Assembly: GCA_006503535.1 (NCBI GenBank)
Contig: QYRS01000008.1
Coordinates: forward strand, 2,232,001-2,296,000
From: Arthrinium phaeospermum
Taxonomy: Eukaryota; Ascomycota; Sordariomycetes; Amphisphaeriales; Apiosporaceae
Reading direction: 5' to 3'
Length of the DNA stretch: 64,000 nucleotides
The number at the start of each line of letters is the position of its first letter. Within the stretch, counting starts at the first letter, position 1. The notes below the pieces were generated by a model. It worked only from the letters and a program-made list of their open reading frames with translations, ran no database searches and was not told the origin of the DNA. Both the position numbers and the translations under genes were made by a program. Below, piece after piece: positions 1 to 11,945 of the stretch.

Positions 1-1930
1 GTACCCCCAAACACCCCCAAATCCGGGTCCCGGTCGATTTGCTTGTTAGAGAGTCCAGAGTCCAGAGCCCAGAGCCTGAGCCCCAGAGCCTGAGCCCCAG
101 AGCCCTGAGAAGCCTCGCTCGCTGCAGCATAATCCCATCTATTAACAGCCCATACTCGTAGCGGGGCGGAGAATTAGGCTTGCTACTAAAAAAGTCTGGC
201 ATCGAACTCGGCGTCTGTTCTCGACTTACTACCATCTCAGATTTAGGTTGAGCCTTAGACGCAAGACTTCAGCTGACAGGCGGCTCCCTGCTGCTTCACC
301 TTCCCATTCACACGCATCTCGACTGCAGGAACACACGCTGTCGAAGCTCGGAGTTTCCACGCAGGGGAAAAGACACAGTATCCTTGGTGGATGCGGTTGT
401 CTTGCTTGTCTACTGAACCTAATTGACGATACATCTTACTACCCCAATCGCTCCACAAGGCTATCGTCCATCCCTGGGACCTAGCCTAAGCCGTCACTTC
501 AACTCTGTTTAGTTAGTCCGGTCACCCAATCCAGTCCCAACCCAATCGCGGCAGAAAGGCGAACGGAGCCAACAACAAGCGAACCAACGCCCAGAGAGTG
601 CTTGCAGCAGTATTGCGTGCGTAAAGAAAGATCGCAAAAAGGCAGCCAGTCTGTTGTTTGTTGGTTGTACTGGGGCAGTACTCCGTACTATCCTCCCCAA
701 ACCAGCCAAGCCAGTCCAGGTCAGTCTCGTGCTCCTCTTTTCTAGTCAGGCCCTTTCCGCCCCCAGTTCGGGTCTCTCCCACCCCGGTCTCAAAAGACTA
801 CCCGCTCAGTGGCCTGCCTGCTGGACCCCCTACTGACATATGTACATGGCATGCTACAGCTTGCGCAGTCCGTTCGTTGTGTCGTGTGTCGTGTGTCGTG
901 AACTTGGATCTGCTACTACCGTCATTTCGCTGAGCGCCGAGAGTTGCAACATCAGACCAAGAGAACCACTCTAGGCAAGTCAGGCGAGTTTGGAGGCGAC
1001 GCAGGCCGAACCAACAGGCCGGAAAGAGGAAGGGGTCGAAAAATTAACCACTGGGGAGTCAAAAATAAAGGTAGGTACCCCAGGTATATACTTTACTTTT
1101 TTTTGGACGACGCTCGCTCTCTGGCTCCAGTCAAGTCAGTCCCTCGACTCCGTACACGCACATGGATGCTACATTTGCTGCATTGCGCTACACTTGCACC
1201 ATCTCCCTTCAACCCACGAATCTGCCAGAAGTCTAGTCAGAGCTGAGCAGTTCGACCCGCAAACGTCGTTTGTTACATACCCTTCGTCATCTTGCCCGCT
1301 TTCCCTTCTTTCATCCTTCTGCCTTATCCGTCTTTCGTCATTCGCCCGGCACTCGTACATATTCTTTTGGCCATTCTTCCTTCGTTTTCCCCCAACACGC
1401 TACACTGGCACTGTTTGTCCTTGTTGTTGCTCTTGTATGTATCCTCTTCCTCTTTGCACATTCGCACTCGCTTTCTGCGAGTCCCGCACCACATTGCTAC
1501 TGCCTGCGCTCTACCCAAGCCTGCTTTTGCGTTTGTCGCTGCTGCTGTTCCGCCGCCCGACTCGACTGCATACCAACCACAATTCTTCTAGCCGCTACCC
1601 GACCTCTGCACCCGGCAGCCAGTAGAACGCGCAGCAGCTTCGCTCGCTAGAATACCACAACTCGTCGCACGGCACATTGCCCTACACCGCTGCTTACTGA
1701 CGCCCGACTACGAAGGCCTTATCTGCACCGAACGCATCGCATCGCATCGCACCGAACCTCATCGAGCAGACAGCAATCGTGGCGTCTGGCACTGATTGCA
1801 CCTTTCCGAGAGAAAAGACCGGCCGACAAGACGTCAGGCTCCCCACAGAAGTGTTATTTCATTCGCTGCGTACTTGTACTGCAGCTACTTGCGAGCCAAC
1901 AACCTGGGTATACAACAGTGTTGAAGCTTG

Positions 1931-2170
1931 GTACGTTATTTGCCTCCACTGGTCGGAGTCGCCCGCAGTGGCTTGTCCATTGTATTGTTTTCAAGCAAAA
2001 GCAAATCTCCAGCCCTAGTGCGCCTACTGAAGACAATGAAACCGCCTGCTTTCTTGCCTATGCCCATCAAACCTGCTTGCCAGCCTGGCCAAGAGTCCCC
2101 TCCCCCAAGATAGCTCTCTCCTGTTTGCCTTGGGCTGACACATGCTAACGTACATCACTGCCTCCTGCAG
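1931..2170 (+). other. Probable 5' leader intron of the Pumilio gene
   Basis: A GTACGT donor, a TGCTAAC branch sequence near 2143 and a pyrimidine-rich stretch ending in CTGCAG at 2170 form a complete fungal intron signature upstream of the start codon at 2372. No transcript evidence is available here. Confidence 0.45.
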
Positions 2171-2209
2171 ACCGAAAGACCTTGCACAAAGCCCGTCGCA
2201 TAGCTCCTC

Positions 2210-2217
2210 TGTATATA
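2210..2217 (+). promoter_or_regulatory. TGTATATA Puf-type element in the Pumilio gene leader
   Basis: The octamer matches the site predicted from the repeat code of the protein encoded just downstream. It lies between the presumed leader-intron acceptor at 2170 and the start codon at 2372, so it should be present in the mature mRNA. Functional Puf3 sites are usually in 3' UTRs, and this octamer occurs elsewhere in the window, so autoregulation is only a hypothesis. Confidence 0.3.
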
Positions 2218-2371
2218 TTCGCTTGACCCAAGACAGCGCTCGCTGTGCATACATAGAGAACCCCCGACGATACGACCATCCAAGTCATTTGTGGCGACAA
2301 CATCCAGGCCAGCCTTGGAGGATAGCTGTACATACCAGCGTGAATATTTTTGTTTGGAGGGAGCTAACATC

Positions 2372-5302
2372 ATGGCGACTGCTGTAAGTACCCCTTATTC
2401 ATACTCCTTGGCTTGGAGATTACCTCCTACCTTTTCCGATCAGTGCCTGACAAACAACAGTCGTTCCAGGCTCCTAGTCGTTATAATACATTTGGCAGTG
2501 TAGGCGCCAAACCGCCGACTACAGACAAGATGTCTCAAGGTCCAGGGAAGCCTTTCACGGACACGACGTGGCGCTCTGACAGTATATGGGCGAACAAATT
2601 CGGAAGCGCATTTCCTACGCAAAGGGACGCAACTGGGCCTCGAGGTAACATGGATGAAGTCTCACCCACAGCCCCTTCAGGTTCTGCCCAGCTTAACCAC
2701 CAGTCCGAGGCCGAACCCCGGGTGCCCAGCAGCGGGCCGCGTGGCGGCTTCTGGAATAACCAAGATGCGGCTTCAGGGAATACTTCTCCAAGTATATCAC
2801 GAGACACCATGGTGGACCCTCAATACTTTGGGCCTCGCTCTGTTGTTGGTCAGAATGGAAACTCGCTTGCGGGCTTGTCGAAGTCGCAGACAAGACTGAA
2901 CCCCTCGTCGGTACCATTCAACAATTCCCCTATGTTTGGGGGTGACCTGGACAATATGCAATTCCCGCCACAAACCAAATACTCGTTCGACCAGTCTGCT
3001 GCTTCGTTCCATCGTGGGTCTCAGGATCAGGGGTTTGCGAACCCGCGCTTAGGTCGCGAAAGTGGTGGGATACTGAACTCGCGGTCATCGGACCTCGGAC
3101 AACAGGCGTCGGGGGCAGTACCTCAGTATTCGTTTGATGCATCCATCGCCAACAATGCGGCTTTGAACTCGAACCGGCCAACCATGACGCACCAATCGGT
3201 ATCGTTCCCGTTGAATGGTGTTTCTCAACGAGGCCGCGGTGGCGCCGACCAAGATATGGCTACTTTGTTCAAGAACAGCTTGTCTCTGGAGGATCCTTAC
3301 GAGGCCGACCCCCACGGTTACGGCAATCCCGGCCTGCCCATGAACCCCGGATCCCAACCATGGTCCCAAGAGTACGAGAATACTGGGCGTCCTTTTGGAC
3401 CTGGCTACCAACAAGACAGTTTTGCTGACCAGGTTCCCGGAGCATACTATGGTTCCAAGAGGGGCTCGGTGGACCGCAACTCTCCCGCAAGCGTACACCG
3501 GACTGGCTTCAACAGCCCCCGTTTTGCCCCTGGCCCGAACCCCCGATCGGATGCATACTTGAGCAGACCTGGTTCGTCTCGGAATTCGGTTCTCGGGCAG
3601 GACCTCGATCGTCCTCAAGGCTCTTCGCAATATGTGGCTCAAAACCAGCAGTTCTACCCCACCAACCAGTATTACAGCCCAAATGTCACATCACAGTATG
3701 GCCCTCAGCCCACCCACTACGACATATACGGCCAGAACGCAGGCTACCGAAACCCAATGTCGATGCCGGCGTACGGCATGCCGATGAACACATACCTGCC
3801 CGGTATGAACGCATCAGTACGGCCAAGCAGAGATACAGATCCGGGAAGAGGTGTCCGCAGTCAAAAACTTGAGGAGTTCAGGGCCAACAACAAGTCGAGC
3901 AAGCGATATGATCTCAAGGTAGGACTGTGTTAAAGTGCTTTTGATAGTTGTCATGAGGCTAATTGTGTGTATTAGGACATCTATGAATACATTGTTGAAT
4001 TTAGCGGAGATCAGCATGGGTCACGTTTCATCCAGGAAAAGCTACAGACAGCGAACAGCGACGAAAAGGACCAGGTTTTCCGGGAAATTGAAGCCAACGC
4101 GCTTCAGCTGATGAAGGATGTCTTCGGCAACTATGTCATCCAGAAGTTCTTTGAGCATGGCAACCAGGTGCAGAAGAAGATCATTGCCGGCAAGATGAAG
4201 GGCAAAGTCGCCGAGTTGTCGACGCAAATGTACGCTTGCCGCGTCGTTCAAAAGGTCAGCTATTTTCCTGTCGTCGTTAATGTCGAGACCATACTAACAT
4301 GTCATAGGCATTGGAACACGTACTAGTTGAGCAGCAAGAAGAGATTGTTGAGGAGCTGAAGCCCGATATTATGCGTATCGTTAAGGACCAAAACGGCAAT
4401 CACGTAGTTCAGAAGATCATTTCCATGGTCCCCCGGATGTGCGTGCCGTTCATGATGAACGCTTTCCGCGGCCATGTCCATTCTCTGGCTGCCCACAACT
4501 ACGGATGCAGGGTGATCCAGCGCATGCTCGAGCAGGGCACGGAAACAGAGAAGAGAGAACTCATGGACGAGGTTCACTCGTGTATCCCTCAACTTATCTC
4601 TGACCAATTCGGTAACTATGTTGCCCAGCACATCGTTGTTCAGGGATCCACCGAGGATAGATGCAGGATCATTCGTCTCGTCGTAGACGAACTGATCGGG
4701 CTATCTAAACACAAGTTCGCATCAAATGTGGTCGAAAAGTGTATCGAGTACGGCACACTCGAGGATCGAAAGGCCATCCGAATCAAGCTCACGACTCCTT
4801 CCTCTGACGGCACCAGCCCATTGCAGGCAATGATGAGAGACCAGTTCGGTAACTATGTCATTCGTGAGTACATCCTTTTAGGAAACTGATACAGGCTGTC
4901 AACTAACAAACTACTCTAGAAAAAATGCTGAAGACCTTGAAGGGCGAGGACCGCGCCTCTTTCGTCACCCATCTGACCCCTGAAGTGGACTCCGCAAAGA
5001 AGAACGCCCCCAGTCGTCAGGTTACTGCTGTCGAGGGCCTGATTAACAATCCCGACGAAACTGATCCTTCTTCCCGGACAGACATGGCTCAGCCCGACTC
5101 ACCCGGCTTACAACTTGATGTCAACTCAACCTCCCCAACGCCGGGTCTCACAACAGAGCATAACAGCCCTGACAGCAGCAGCCCGCCTAGCACCAATTCC
5201 AGTGCGGAGGAAGAGGTCGTCAACGACTCTTCCAGGGCCAAGATCGCAGCAGCCGACGGTCAACCTCATCTGATTGTCCAAGTAGATGAAGCTGAGCGAT
5301 AG
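2372..5302 (+). CDS. puf3: Pumilio-family mRNA-binding protein, Puf3 type
   Basis: Five exons fit: 2372-2383, 2461-3918, 3976-4254, 4308-4863 and 4920-5302, giving 895 aa. The first exon encodes only four residues before a GTAAGT donor; its acceptor could be 2460 or 2469, both in phase. Residues 1 to about 475 are disordered and rich in Ser, Asn, Gln, Gly and Pro. The PUM homology domain spans about 475-805 with eight repeats whose base-contact triplets read in order S-R-Q, N-Y-Q, C-R-Q, N-H-Q, C-R-Q, N-Y-Q, S-N-E, N-Y-Q. The tail is acidic and Ser/Pro-rich. Family knowledge: Puf3 proteins bind the 3' UTRs of nuclear mRNAs for mitochondrial proteins in the cytoplasm and control their decay and translation. 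The repeat code predicts UGUAUAUA as target. Assignment to Puf3 rather than another Puf class is inferred from repeat 1 and the triplet order. Confidence 0.93.
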
Positions 5303-5933
5303 GCTACCGGCCTCTGCTGTCCATGGCCGATTTCCACATCATGGACAGCAGACCAAGGAAAGCCATCAATGACTCGGTCTTTTGGGAAAGGTGACCGACC
5401 TCGTCATAGATGATGGAACCTCTTTCTTTGCGCAGATTGGATGCGAGTACATCTGGTCTGACCTTCCCAAGAATTTGCTTTCGTAATAACCAGCGTCTCT
5501 CGTTTTCAGTGTTGCATCTGCAGCTGCGAAAAAGAGGCTTTCGTTTTACACCCTGGCACATAATGGCTAATTTTCGGTTCATACGGTCTGTTCTTTACAC
5601 AAGGGTATTTACACATCTTCACATACTGCCTGGACATTGCGCCATGTCCGCCACGTCACATACATTTACGGCTCGTTAACGACGAGGGCCTTCATTACGA
5701 GCTTGATGTCTCGTAGAGGGGGGCTCTCAAGGAGGGGCATGGCGAAGGAAATTCATCTGGGCACAAGGCGCGAACGGGGTTATTGTACTTGACTTATCTT
5801 TCTCGCGTGTATTTTGCTGGGATTTCACTTGGACACAAAGAGTCGCGGAAAACATGACCATGCGCAAATACGGCAAAGGGTTTCGGAATGGACAAAAAAG
5901 GAACACAGGCGCATATACTGTTTGGGGCCCGGT

Positions 5934-5957
5934 TTTGGGTTTTGGGTTTTGGGTTTA
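5934..5957 (+). repeat. Short GGGTTTT tandem repeat
   Basis: Three near-perfect heptamer units in a row. The unit resembles but does not equal the fungal telomere repeat TTAGGG. It is too short to indicate an interstitial telomere. Confidence 0.6.
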
Positions 5958-6150
5958 CGGCGTTCATGTTATGTCTTGTCATTTATCGTGGGGGAGGGTG
6001 CACCAGCCAAACACATACCGGCGAACCACCAAGAAAGGAGTGTAGAGAGTGCTTTCTTGCAGAAGAAGAGAAGCCACCAAGAGAAGAGGGTCCTCTGGGA
6101 GTTGTTTCCATCCTCCGGCTGGTGGCTGGCATTTTAGAGACAGACAAATA

Positions 6151-6166
6151 GAGAGAGAGAGAGAGA
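6151..6166 (+). repeat. GA microsatellite
   Basis: Eight uninterrupted GA units in the intergenic region. Confidence 0.8.
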
Positions 6167-6655
6167 CGGCCAATGTCTAGTGTGCACCTTCTTGCTTCAA
6201 ACTGATCAAATGTTTTTAATGGATTCGTGAAAGCGTAATGAGTGACTACATCGCTTGCTACGAACGACCTGTCAAACTTCACGTACATGGATACATAGGT
6301 TAATTGGTCATGCGTACTAACACGTGTAATAACCCTATTTCAACAAATATGCCAACTGGTTGCTGCTAGTGACAAGCGAAAATCCGAAGTTGAGGCATGG
6401 TGAGGGTAATCAATCACAAGCTAGCCATTTTACACACCTAATACACAGTCGCATGGCTAAAGTACACGATACATATAGTCTTCCTTTTCGACTCCTTTCT
6501 GCTAGAACGCTTCTCAAGTTTTGGGTGGGGGTTTTTCATGTTCTCATATACGCCTTGCTCGTCGTCCCCCAAGAGTCATACACTACTTTCCTCACTAGGT
6601 TGTGCCTTTGCCCACCGGGCGGCGGTGGCTGCTGACCTCCTCGCTCTCCCCCATC

Positions 6656-8206
6656 CTATTGGCGGCCCCCGAAGAAGACGACCTGCACCGTCATGTCGTC
6701 CCGGATGTACCGGGCGGCCGGGCTGGTGAAGGCGAGCGCGCCGCGGACGAGCTCATCGCGGGCGCCGCCGAGGCCGTTGCGCATTAGGTGGACGGCGGCG
6801 TTGGGGTCCTGGAAGGTGCTGTAGTCGGCGTCGTAGCGGCAGGCGATGTCGCCGAACACCGTGGGCGCTGTTGTCGGCGCAGTCGTCGAGGCAGAGGAGG
6901 GAAGCTGGCCCTTGGAGAACTGCTTCTTCCGCTCGCTCCAGCGACCCACCAGATCGACCGCCTCCTCGCTCGACATGGTGTCCCAGAGCCCGTCGGTCGC
7001 GAGGATCAGGAAGCTGGGCGCGTCGGGCAGCTTGATTGTCGACACCACGGGTAGAGCTGTCAGGTAGGGCCCCGTCTTGTAGCCGCTGTACCGGACCGAC
7101 GAGGGCAGGGCGGTGGCGTTGTATTCCCGTCGGAGGCGCGCGCGCAGGTCCTTATCCCACTTCCAGCCGCCGTCGCCAAAGGTGCGGGCCGGCTGCATGC
7201 CCCAGATGCGGCCGCCGGCCAGCATGTCGGGCTCGTCGGGGAACTGGGCGCGTAGCCGGGCCTTTTCGTCTTCGTTGGCGCCCGTCTGGTCGACTGTTTC
7301 GAAGATCGTCGTCCACGTGGGCTTGTTGTTGTCTTTGCTGCTGGTACCCACGACGGCGCGGCAGTCGCCCGTGGACGCGACGTGCAGCGACTTGGTGGCC
7401 GGGTTGTAGAGCGCCAACAGGGCGCAGGAGCCCGCAAACGCCGGCTCGAGCCGCCGGATCTTGTCGGGGAAGGAGGCGTGCGGGTCCTCGATGGTCGCCC
7501 GGGCGCTCGCGACGAGCTGGTCGTCCAGGCGGGTGAAGGCGGTCTGCAGGGCCTGTTGGATGTCGGCGTCGGTCGGGTCCGGCTTGCCAATGTCGCGCAG
7601 CGACTTCTGCACGAAGGGCATCAGCTGCTTGGTGAGCAGGTTCGACGTCTGCCAGCCGCAGTGGCCGTCGAAGACGGCCCAGGCCATCCAGTCCTCCTCC
7701 TTTCCGCTGCCGCTACCAAAGGGGCTCGAGAAGCGGCCGTGCACGTAGGCGTCCTCGATGGGGCTGTTGCTGGCTAGTTGGGCGACGTCGTAGCTGGTTA
7801 CGCTGCCGACGGCGCTGCCGCTGCCATTGTACGACGAGGCCCCCTCGTTGAGCATCGCGGTCACGTCCTCCGACGACGGGGCGGGCGCGTACTTGACCTC
7901 GTCGCCGCGCCATCCCTGGCCTTGCTCGTCGAGGTTGGGGATAGCACGCGCGCGGGCAGCAGCAGCAGCAGCTGATGGCGGCTTGGAAGCACCACCCGTC
8001 AATTCGGTGTACGCCCAGTAGGAGCCCGCGCCGACCAGTCCACCGATGACCGTAGAGGCGTTGCGAGCACTTCTAAAGCTCAGACCGCCACCCCCAGAAG
8101 AAGAGTTGAACCGGATCCCGTGAGTCGCACGTGCGGATTTGTTTGCGGCGGCGGCAAGCTGGGGGCGCCATTGGCCTCCTCGGGTGAGGAGTCGACGCGG
8201 CAGCAT
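6656..8206 (-). CDS. ptc5: Mitochondrial PP2C-type protein phosphatase (Ptc5/PDH phosphatase-like)
   Basis: Intronless, 516 aa. The N-terminus is Arg-rich, lacks early acids and is followed by a hydrophobic segment at about 53-66, as expected for a mitochondrial presequence plus an inner-membrane anchor. PP2C metal-site motifs are all present: ED at 151-152, DGHCG at 180-184, STGDCRA at 278-284, ATDGLWD at 403-409 and RDDMTV at 502-507. Family knowledge: metal-dependent Ser/Thr phosphatases of this type include yeast Ptc5, which dephosphorylates the E1 alpha subunit of pyruvate dehydrogenase and so reactivates the complex. The substrate here is inferred, and a related mitochondrial PP2C such as Ptc6 is the main alternative. 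The start codon at 8206 gives the presequence directly. Codon use is strongly GC-biased. Confidence 0.88.
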   Translation of the reverse strand: MLPRRLLTRGGQWRPQLAAAANKSARATHGIRFNSSSGGGGLSFRSARNASTVIGGLVGAGSYWAYTELTGGASKPPSAAAAAARARAIPNLDEQGQGWRGDEVKYAPAPSSEDVTAMLNEGASSYNGSGSAVGSVTSYDVAQLASNSPIEDAYVHGRFSSPFGSGSGKEEDWMAWAVFDGHCGWQTSNLLTKQLMPFVQKSLRDIGKPDPTDADIQQALQTAFTRLDDQLVASARATIEDPHASFPDKIRRLEPAFAGSCALLALYNPATKSLHVASTGDCRAVVGTSSKDNNKPTWTTIFETVDQTGANEDEKARLRAQFPDEPDMLAGGRIWGMQPARTFGDGGWKWDKDLRARLRREYNATALPSSVRYSGYKTGPYLTALPVVSTIKLPDAPSFLILATDGLWDTMSSEEAVDLVGRWSERKKQFSKGQLPSSASTTAPTTAPTVFGDIACRYDADYSTFQDPNAAVHLMRNGLGGARDELVRGALAFTSPAARYIRDDMTVQVVFFGGRQ

Positions 8207-11200
8207 GGTGTATTATTCTTCTCACTAGTAGTAAAGACGAGGTGGGGATTTGATATGGAAGTATGTCGTGGATAGCAATCGTGTTGATGTGCATGCAAGG
8301 TATTCGTGATATATTCAAAAGGCAGGTGGTTGGAGTTTGGGATGCACGTTTGGATCGTTCCGCAATCCAAGCAGACTGGACTGGACGTGATCGACTCGTT
8401 TATCCCTCTAGAACCCGCTTCACCACCTGCATGAGCATCAAAATTGATTCTTTGCTACTGGATCATGTCGGGCATCTATGATACTGAGCAGGCAGTAACG
8501 ACCAAAAGCGCATCGATTGTCTCCAACGGCAGTCACTGCTCGCAATACCTTACCTAAGGTACACTTCAAATTGCACACGTCCCGTCATCCTCAACTCGCT
8601 CTTGTTCAATTGTTGCTGCGGGTCAATCGCAATCATACCTCGCATTTACCCCAAAAAGCGATGCAAAACATACGACGGAAGCGAGGTCATGGATGGGGCT
8701 TCTTTTTTTCCCATTGTCGTTTCCCATCTTTCCATTCCTACGTGGCTATTACCATGGTATTCGGTAGTTGGGAGATCGCCAGACATCTTGCCTTGGCATC
8801 GATCGTTTAATCTGATCGGAATATTGCTGTTATGGAGAAAGATAGCCTCTGAATCAAGATTGTTCTCTTCAGATATGAAGACATTCTAATTTTATATACC
8901 CGCGTTGTTACACTTGTTAAGTTGTGTCCATGATGGCGGGTTAGAGGTATCAACCGAGTGTTGTTTCGCGAGATGTTCACCATGTTCTTCCTAGTCGACT
9001 CCAGACATCGTGCATGCGCCCGTTAGCCCAGCTCCACTGGCTAAATAAAGGGTCATCGCCATCGGCTCCATACCCCCGTATAGACGGACGAGGCGCAGGG
9101 CGAGATCGAGACCGGCTGGCGAAAGCACGAGGCCAATCTACGCACTAACAACAAGAAACAAGAACCAGAGAGATTGATTCCAATATTTCTACCATCTTCC
9201 ATGTTCCATCTTCGCTTACTAGCGGGGCAATGAATCCATATATATGATATGGTATGTAGATTGATTGCCTGTCTCTACTAGCCTTGCTCGTCGGACAGAG
9301 ATGGCCGGAGGCTAGAACCCGTCAGCTGACTCCGGTGCACCCCTCCATCTCGACGTCCCAGGTGTCCGGTGGGGGATGTCACGCTGAGGGGGGATACAGC
9401 GGCTAGGCCATGTCAGGCACGGGCAAGATGCCTGCATTGGAGAGCAAGGTGTGGTGTGTGGTAATGGTGGTGGTGGTGGTGGTGGTGGTCAAGAACCACG
9501 GAAGATTATGGCCGGGGCCATGCAACGCGCGTGCTCTGCAAATCAACACGAAAACGTGCCCCTATCAAATGCATTTTGTACGGAAGACGATGGTAAGCTT
9601 TTGTTGTTCAAAGCATAAAACCCCGAACAAAGAGAGTTTGTCCTGCAGCTTTCCCTCGAGGGCTTCCGCCGCAGGGGCCGATGACGCAATGGCGGTTGGG
9701 GGTCACCTGTAAGATGATTTCGGGGCGCTCGTTCTCAAAGGACATTGGCATTCCCCAGGAGCCAACCACAAGGCACAAAGCTTCTACCAGGCTCGTCTCC
9801 CAAACCTACTACTTGCTAGTATCAAGGTAAGCCGTCATTTCCCAGTTATTATGCAAGTACCTACATACTTTCAACAAGATGGTATTGTTGAAGAGAGATG
9901 GCCGGAAACATTAGCGCCCGAATGTCGCTGTTTCACTGCCAGCTTCTTGGGGGAGGTTATCTGCTTGGTCTTGGCGGGCTCCGCATGCGTGCATCACCTC
10001 AGCAGCCAACACGCCCTACAGAATGCGAGGTCTCAGCTCGACCTGGTCCAAGGAGAACCGTATGTACCCTTAATATTGAACAAGTCATACCCGGGTGCTG
10101 GCTATCATCATGCGATGCCTACATTCGTATCATAGGACGAATATATATTGATCTCTTGTTACGCCGAGATACTCTATATCTGGAGGCGAGCATTGTGTGA
10201 AAAGCAAAGGATCAATGGAAAGTAATGACCTCGGGTGCAGGTGGTTGCTGGGAGGAGTCACATCCTCTACATAATCCTAGCACCCCGCGCTTACAGTTAA
10301 GGGAGATCTGCCTTCTAAACGTTTGTTCCATCGAATGCCGGGCCATTTGGCAGGGTTGTGCCTTGGGTACATATCGTGCTGCAGCTGTTATCGTTATCAG
10401 GCTGTTGTACGTACATGGAGACTAATGTTATCTTGCATAAGTGGGATGTAGTACATTAGGTACAGTTTACCCCCCCCTCCTTCCTCAGCTCCGTTCCAAG
10501 ATGATGGAATCTTGAACATGCATTGCGGACAACCCTTATTAGCAGTAGGCGCATGTGTAATGCTCGCCCAGGAAGAAGACTATCGGAAAATGATGGCACA
10601 GGTTAGCGCATGGTCCCTGACAAAGCTCGCTTCCCACGCTCACCGTGATCGCAACGCGTAATCTCCAAGTGAATGTCGGTCTGCTTTTGCCCTCGGCCCA
10701 GCTGGTAAACAATGCCCCAAGCCCAGTCCAGACAAGAGCGCCCAGCCCATGACGGTTCATTGGTACATGCAGATAACATGACTGCCTCTGACCGTATGTC
10801 TTTGTGCTCTCTGGAGTCTGCGCTCTCCGTCACTCTCCGGGTTAGTAATAATCGAAACCCAGCCCGTCATGCTTGCCTTGCAGCCACCCTTTACGTGTTA
10901 GCAGTCAGGCACAGGGCAATTCGCTAGACGATCCCACTGCCCACCATGCCACCCCCTGCCCGTAAGGAGGGAGTTGGGAGGCAGGCAGGCAGCCCAGTTG
11001 CCCAGGTATCCCAGGTGTCTGCCGGGTACATGCTAATAGTCTGGTCTCCAGTACCCATTATCAGCAATACCCCCCTCATGATCCCTGTGAGTCGTTCTGC
11101 CCCGCCTCCACGAACGAACGTAGCACGCACCTCTTCTGACTTGGCCTGCCTGCCTCTGACTGCCTGCCCTTACGTACTTGTCATCGGCCATATCGTGGGG

Positions 11201-11945
11201 ACCTCGTGCCGCCGGTCTGACTTACCTCCATCCACCCATCCATCATCCATCAAATCAATGATCCATCAGTTCCCCTGTTTTGGTTGCTTTGTTGTTGCTT
11301 CTCGCTGCTCGCTCTCTTGAAGTCGTGCCTCTCTCTCTTCTCTCCTTCTGATCTCTTCTTCTTCTTCTCTCTCTTTGTCTCTCCTGTCTCGCTCCACCCC
11401 CCATTTACATCATATTCATCCAGCAAAGACAAACCCCATAGTTTCCGGTTTCCTTACAATCCATCCATTCTTCTTCTTCCCGCTCCGTGTGTGAATACTT
11501 GCATTCTGTCGGCATCTCTTTCTCTTTTGGCCATCACTCTGCAAAGCGTAGATAATACTATACCACTCTATTCGGCTGTGCTGGATTCTTCCACTCCTTT
11601 GTTCGTTCCCTGCTCTCTGCTTGGACCGAACCCCTCACCTCGGCCTGCAACCCATTCGAGCGCGTACCGTAGCTTCGCGCCCGCCGACGTCGCATTGTCT
11701 CCTATCCCGGTCAACAGTCCATTAGACAGATAACCCAACTACCCACCAACCACCACCACCACCCACTCGAAAGTATATTCCTTCTAGATACGATACGACC
11801 GGCCCGCCTGAGCAAAGTAGTGTAATCGCGCGAGTTCGTTGCCACGGTTCGGTTTCTATATTCCGTCTCAAGGACGGGGCTCTTTCAGGAGCTCCTTTGC
11901 TGGGAGAGCAGGCAACTGCCCCAGCAACCTGCCACAGGTCTTTGA
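8207..11945. other. Gene-free divergent intergenic region
   Basis: No gene is supported in about 3.7 kb between the divergent PP2C and BCAS3-like genes. Open frames are short and unrecognisable. A TGG trinucleotide run lies at 9465-9489. From about 11280 to 11500 the plus strand is a strong TCTTC-rich pyrimidine tract, the usual promoter and leader signature of filamentous fungi, so the right end is probably promoter and 5' leader of the BCAS3-like gene. Confidence 0.5.
9465..9489 (+). repeat. TGG trinucleotide microsatellite
   Basis: About eight consecutive TGG units in non-coding DNA. Confidence 0.8.

Larger units (their letters stand above)
1..2371 (+). other. Long upstream region and 5' leader of the Pumilio gene
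   Basis: No convincing protein gene is seen here. The stretch is CT-rich and carries many short open frames typical of a long fungal leader. Bases 50-115 hold imperfect tandem copies of a CCAGAGCCTGAGC-like unit. A probable leader intron runs from a GTACGT donor near 1931 to a TGCTAAC branch point near 2143 and a CTGCAG acceptor ending at 2170. The transcription start cannot be placed from sequence alone. Confidence 0.5.
5303..6655. other. Intergenic region between convergent Pumilio and PP2C genes
   Basis: This should hold the 3' ends of two convergent transcripts. No coding region is supported. It contains three tandem GGGTTTT units around 5934-5957 and a GA dinucleotide run at 6151-6166. 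Confidence 0.5.

Noticed and set aside
990..1650. Frames of 100-211 codons upstream of the Pumilio gene
   Set aside because: Cys/Leu/Ser-rich translation of CT-rich leader DNA; mutually overlapping and without motifs.
5934..5957. Interstitial telomere repeat
   Set aside because: The unit is GGGTTTT, not TTAGGG, and only three copies are present.
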